Assembly: GCA_937871915.1 (NCBI GenBank) | Contig: CALMPG010000148.1 | Location: 1 to 49,673, forward strand | Length of the DNA: 49,673 nt | From: an uncultured Phycisphaerales bacterium | Lineage (GTDB): Bacteria; Planctomycetota; Phycisphaerae; Phycisphaerales; UBA1924 | Direction of reading: 5' to 3' | Shown here: positions 48,691-49,673 of the stretch, one piece after another | Layout: each line of letters starts with the position of its first letter | How positions within the stretch are numbered: position 1 is the first letter of the stretch | The notes under the pieces: model-generated | Databases searched by the model: none | Told to the model about the DNA's origin: nothing | Seen by the model: only the letters and a program-made list of their open reading frames with translations | Program-made: the position numbers and the translations under genes

Positions 48691-49658
48691 GCGCCGGCCT
48701 CGGTGGCGCTGGGCGCGGCGCGCCGGGGCGGGATGGTGGGGGTCAGCCCATCGCCGGACGCGGAGCGCGAGGCCCGGGCCGCGCCGATGAACCCGTCCCA
48801 CTCGGCCACGAGCGAGTCCGCGAGGGCCTTGTAGTCCAGCGCGCCGGGGGCGAAGGGGGCGTACTGGAAGATGGTCTGGCCGAAGGAGGGGCACTCGGCG
48901 AGCTTGATGTTGCGGCGGACGGGGGGCCGGAGAACGCGCGCGCCCTTCCAGGGAACATCCGCCGCGCTGGAGCGCGTCTGCTCAAAGAACGAGATAAGGT
49001 CGGCGACGACTTCCTTGACATGGGCGGAGGCGGGGTCGTGCATGCAGAGGATCACGCCGGTGACGGTGAGGCTGGGGTTGACCGATTGCCCGACGCGCTG
49101 CACGGTCTCGAGGAGCTTGCTCACCCCTTGCAGGGCCAGGAAGTGGGCCTGCATGGGGATGATGACCTCGCGGGCGGCGACGAGGCCGTTGAGCGTGAGC
49201 ACGCCCAGCGACGGGGGGCAGTCGATGAGGATGAACTCGAACTGGCCGCGCAGGCGGTCGAGAATCGCCCGAAGGCGGGTCGTCCGCTCGGCGGGCGGGA
49301 GTTCGGAGAGCTCCGTCTCCAGCGCGGCCAGATCGGTCTCGGCGGGGATCACCGAGAGGCTGTCGTTGACGGCGTGCAGCGCGGGCCCGGGGTCGAGGGA
49401 GGGATCGTGGAGCAGGTCGTAGATCGAGCGGGCCCGCCCGTCGGTGTGGGCGGGGAGCGTGGCCGGATCGACGCCGAGATGGAGCGAGGCGTGGGCCTGC
49501 GGGTCGAGGTCGATGACGAGCGTCCGCCGACCGGCCTGCGCGATGCCCGCGGCGAGGTTGACGGTGGTGGTGGTCTTGCCGACGCCGCCCTTCTGGTTCA
49601 TCAGGGCGATGGTGCGAACAAATGGTGGGGAGAGGTGGGTGGCGGCGAGATCGGGCAT
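48687..49658 (-). CDS. parA: ParA/Soj-family ATPase
   Basis: 323 residues from the ATG at 49658. The deviant Walker A 'NQKGGVGKTTTTVNLAAG' (residues 21-38), 'VIDLDPQAHAS' and 'FILIDCPPSLGVLTLNGL' are diagnostic of chromosomal ParA ATPases, which move or position origin-proximal DNA or cargo with ParB. The C-terminal 40 residues ('SRSASGDGLTPTIPPRRAAP') are disordered. No parB is in the window; the gene downstream is vanZ-like, so either parB is elsewhere or this is an orphan ParA. A -10 box TATACT stands 7 nt before the ATG with no Shine-Dalgarno, so the transcript is probably leaderless. Confidence 0.94.
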   Translation of the reverse strand: MPDLAATHLSPPFVRTIALMNQKGGVGKTTTTVNLAAGIAQAGRRTLVIDLDPQAHASLHLGVDPATLPAHTDGRARSIYDLLHDPSLDPGPALHAVNDSLSVIPAETDLAALETELSELPPAERTTRLRAILDRLRGQFEFILIDCPPSLGVLTLNGLVAAREVIIPMQAHFLALQGVSKLLETVQRVGQSVNPSLTVTGVILCMHDPASAHVKEVVADLISFFEQTRSSAADVPWKGARVLRPPVRRNIKLAECPSFGQTIFQYAPFAPGALDYKALADSLVAEWDGFIGAARASRSASGDGLTPTIPPRRAAPSATEAGA

Positions 49659-49665
49659 CGGGCCC

Positions 49666-49671
49666 AGTATA
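49666..49671 (-). promoter_or_regulatory. -10 box of a probable leaderless parA promoter
   Basis: Minus strand TATACT (49671-49666), followed by exactly 7 nt and then the ATG at 49658. The -35 box would fall outside the window. The arrangement is identical in spacing to the kinase start. Confidence 0.6.
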
Positions 49672-49673
49672 AG

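Overview
This window is very GC-rich, gene-dense bacterial DNA. It looks like a planctomycete of the class Phycisphaerae, probably Phycisphaerales. The evidence is the run of large secreted proteins ending in a 'GC-type' dockerin-like signature (DxNxxGxxxVxDIFDFLNxWFxGC(P)), a membrane Ser/Thr kinase divergent from an ECF sigma factor, and an exosortase/exopolysaccharide locus with an enormous TPR protein. No tRNA, rRNA, CRISPR array, insertion sequence or phage gene was recognised.

Region 1 (1-15.9 kb) is a surface-protein island. On the minus strand lie a HYR/Ig-type protein cut by the left edge, a small cohesin-like plus dockerin protein, three giant adjacent paralogs (2496-7898, 8098-11232, 11392-13920) that share a C-terminal module of about 280 residues, and a short PEP-CTERM-like cohesin-type protein (14081-14716). 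On the plus strand is a small dockerin protein (15237-15875) that lacks the terminal GC. Several of these proteins carry a cohesin-like domain at the N-terminus and a dockerin-like domain at the C-terminus.

Region 2 (15.9-28.4 kb) mixes housekeeping, regulatory and secreted genes: an SRAP/HMCES-type protein, RNase III (rnc), ribosomal protein L34 (rpmH) with a strong hairpin terminator, a LamG-dockerin protein, a membrane Ser/Thr kinase divergent from an ECF sigma factor, a large dockerin protein with a degenerate zincin-like motif, an HD-GYP protein, a hicA-hicB toxin-antitoxin pair with a palindromic operator/promoter, and lipoyl synthase (lipA).

Region 3 (28.4-43.3 kb, plus strand) is an exopolysaccharide/exosortase cluster: Wza-like export lipoprotein, exosortase, EpsI-type partner, 1538-residue TPR protein, Wzc-like chain-length/BY-kinase-like protein with an altered Walker A, SDR sugar-nucleotide epimerase/dehydratase, WecA/MraY-type sugar-phosphate transferase, a small hypothetical, and a GT2 glycosyltransferase. 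The exosortase (Cys225/Arg270/His290) is the natural candidate to process the PEP-CTERM-like protein at 14.1-14.7 kb.

Region 4 (43.3-49.7 kb) holds a BshC-like protein on the plus strand, converging on a tightly packed minus-strand operon parA-vanZ-nhaD-like-murJ, where the first three genes overlap by ATGA. Most genes have a Shine-Dalgarno sequence, but parA and the kinase have a -10 box exactly 7 nt before the ATG, which suggests leaderless transcripts. All functions are read from sequence motifs only; no database search was run.
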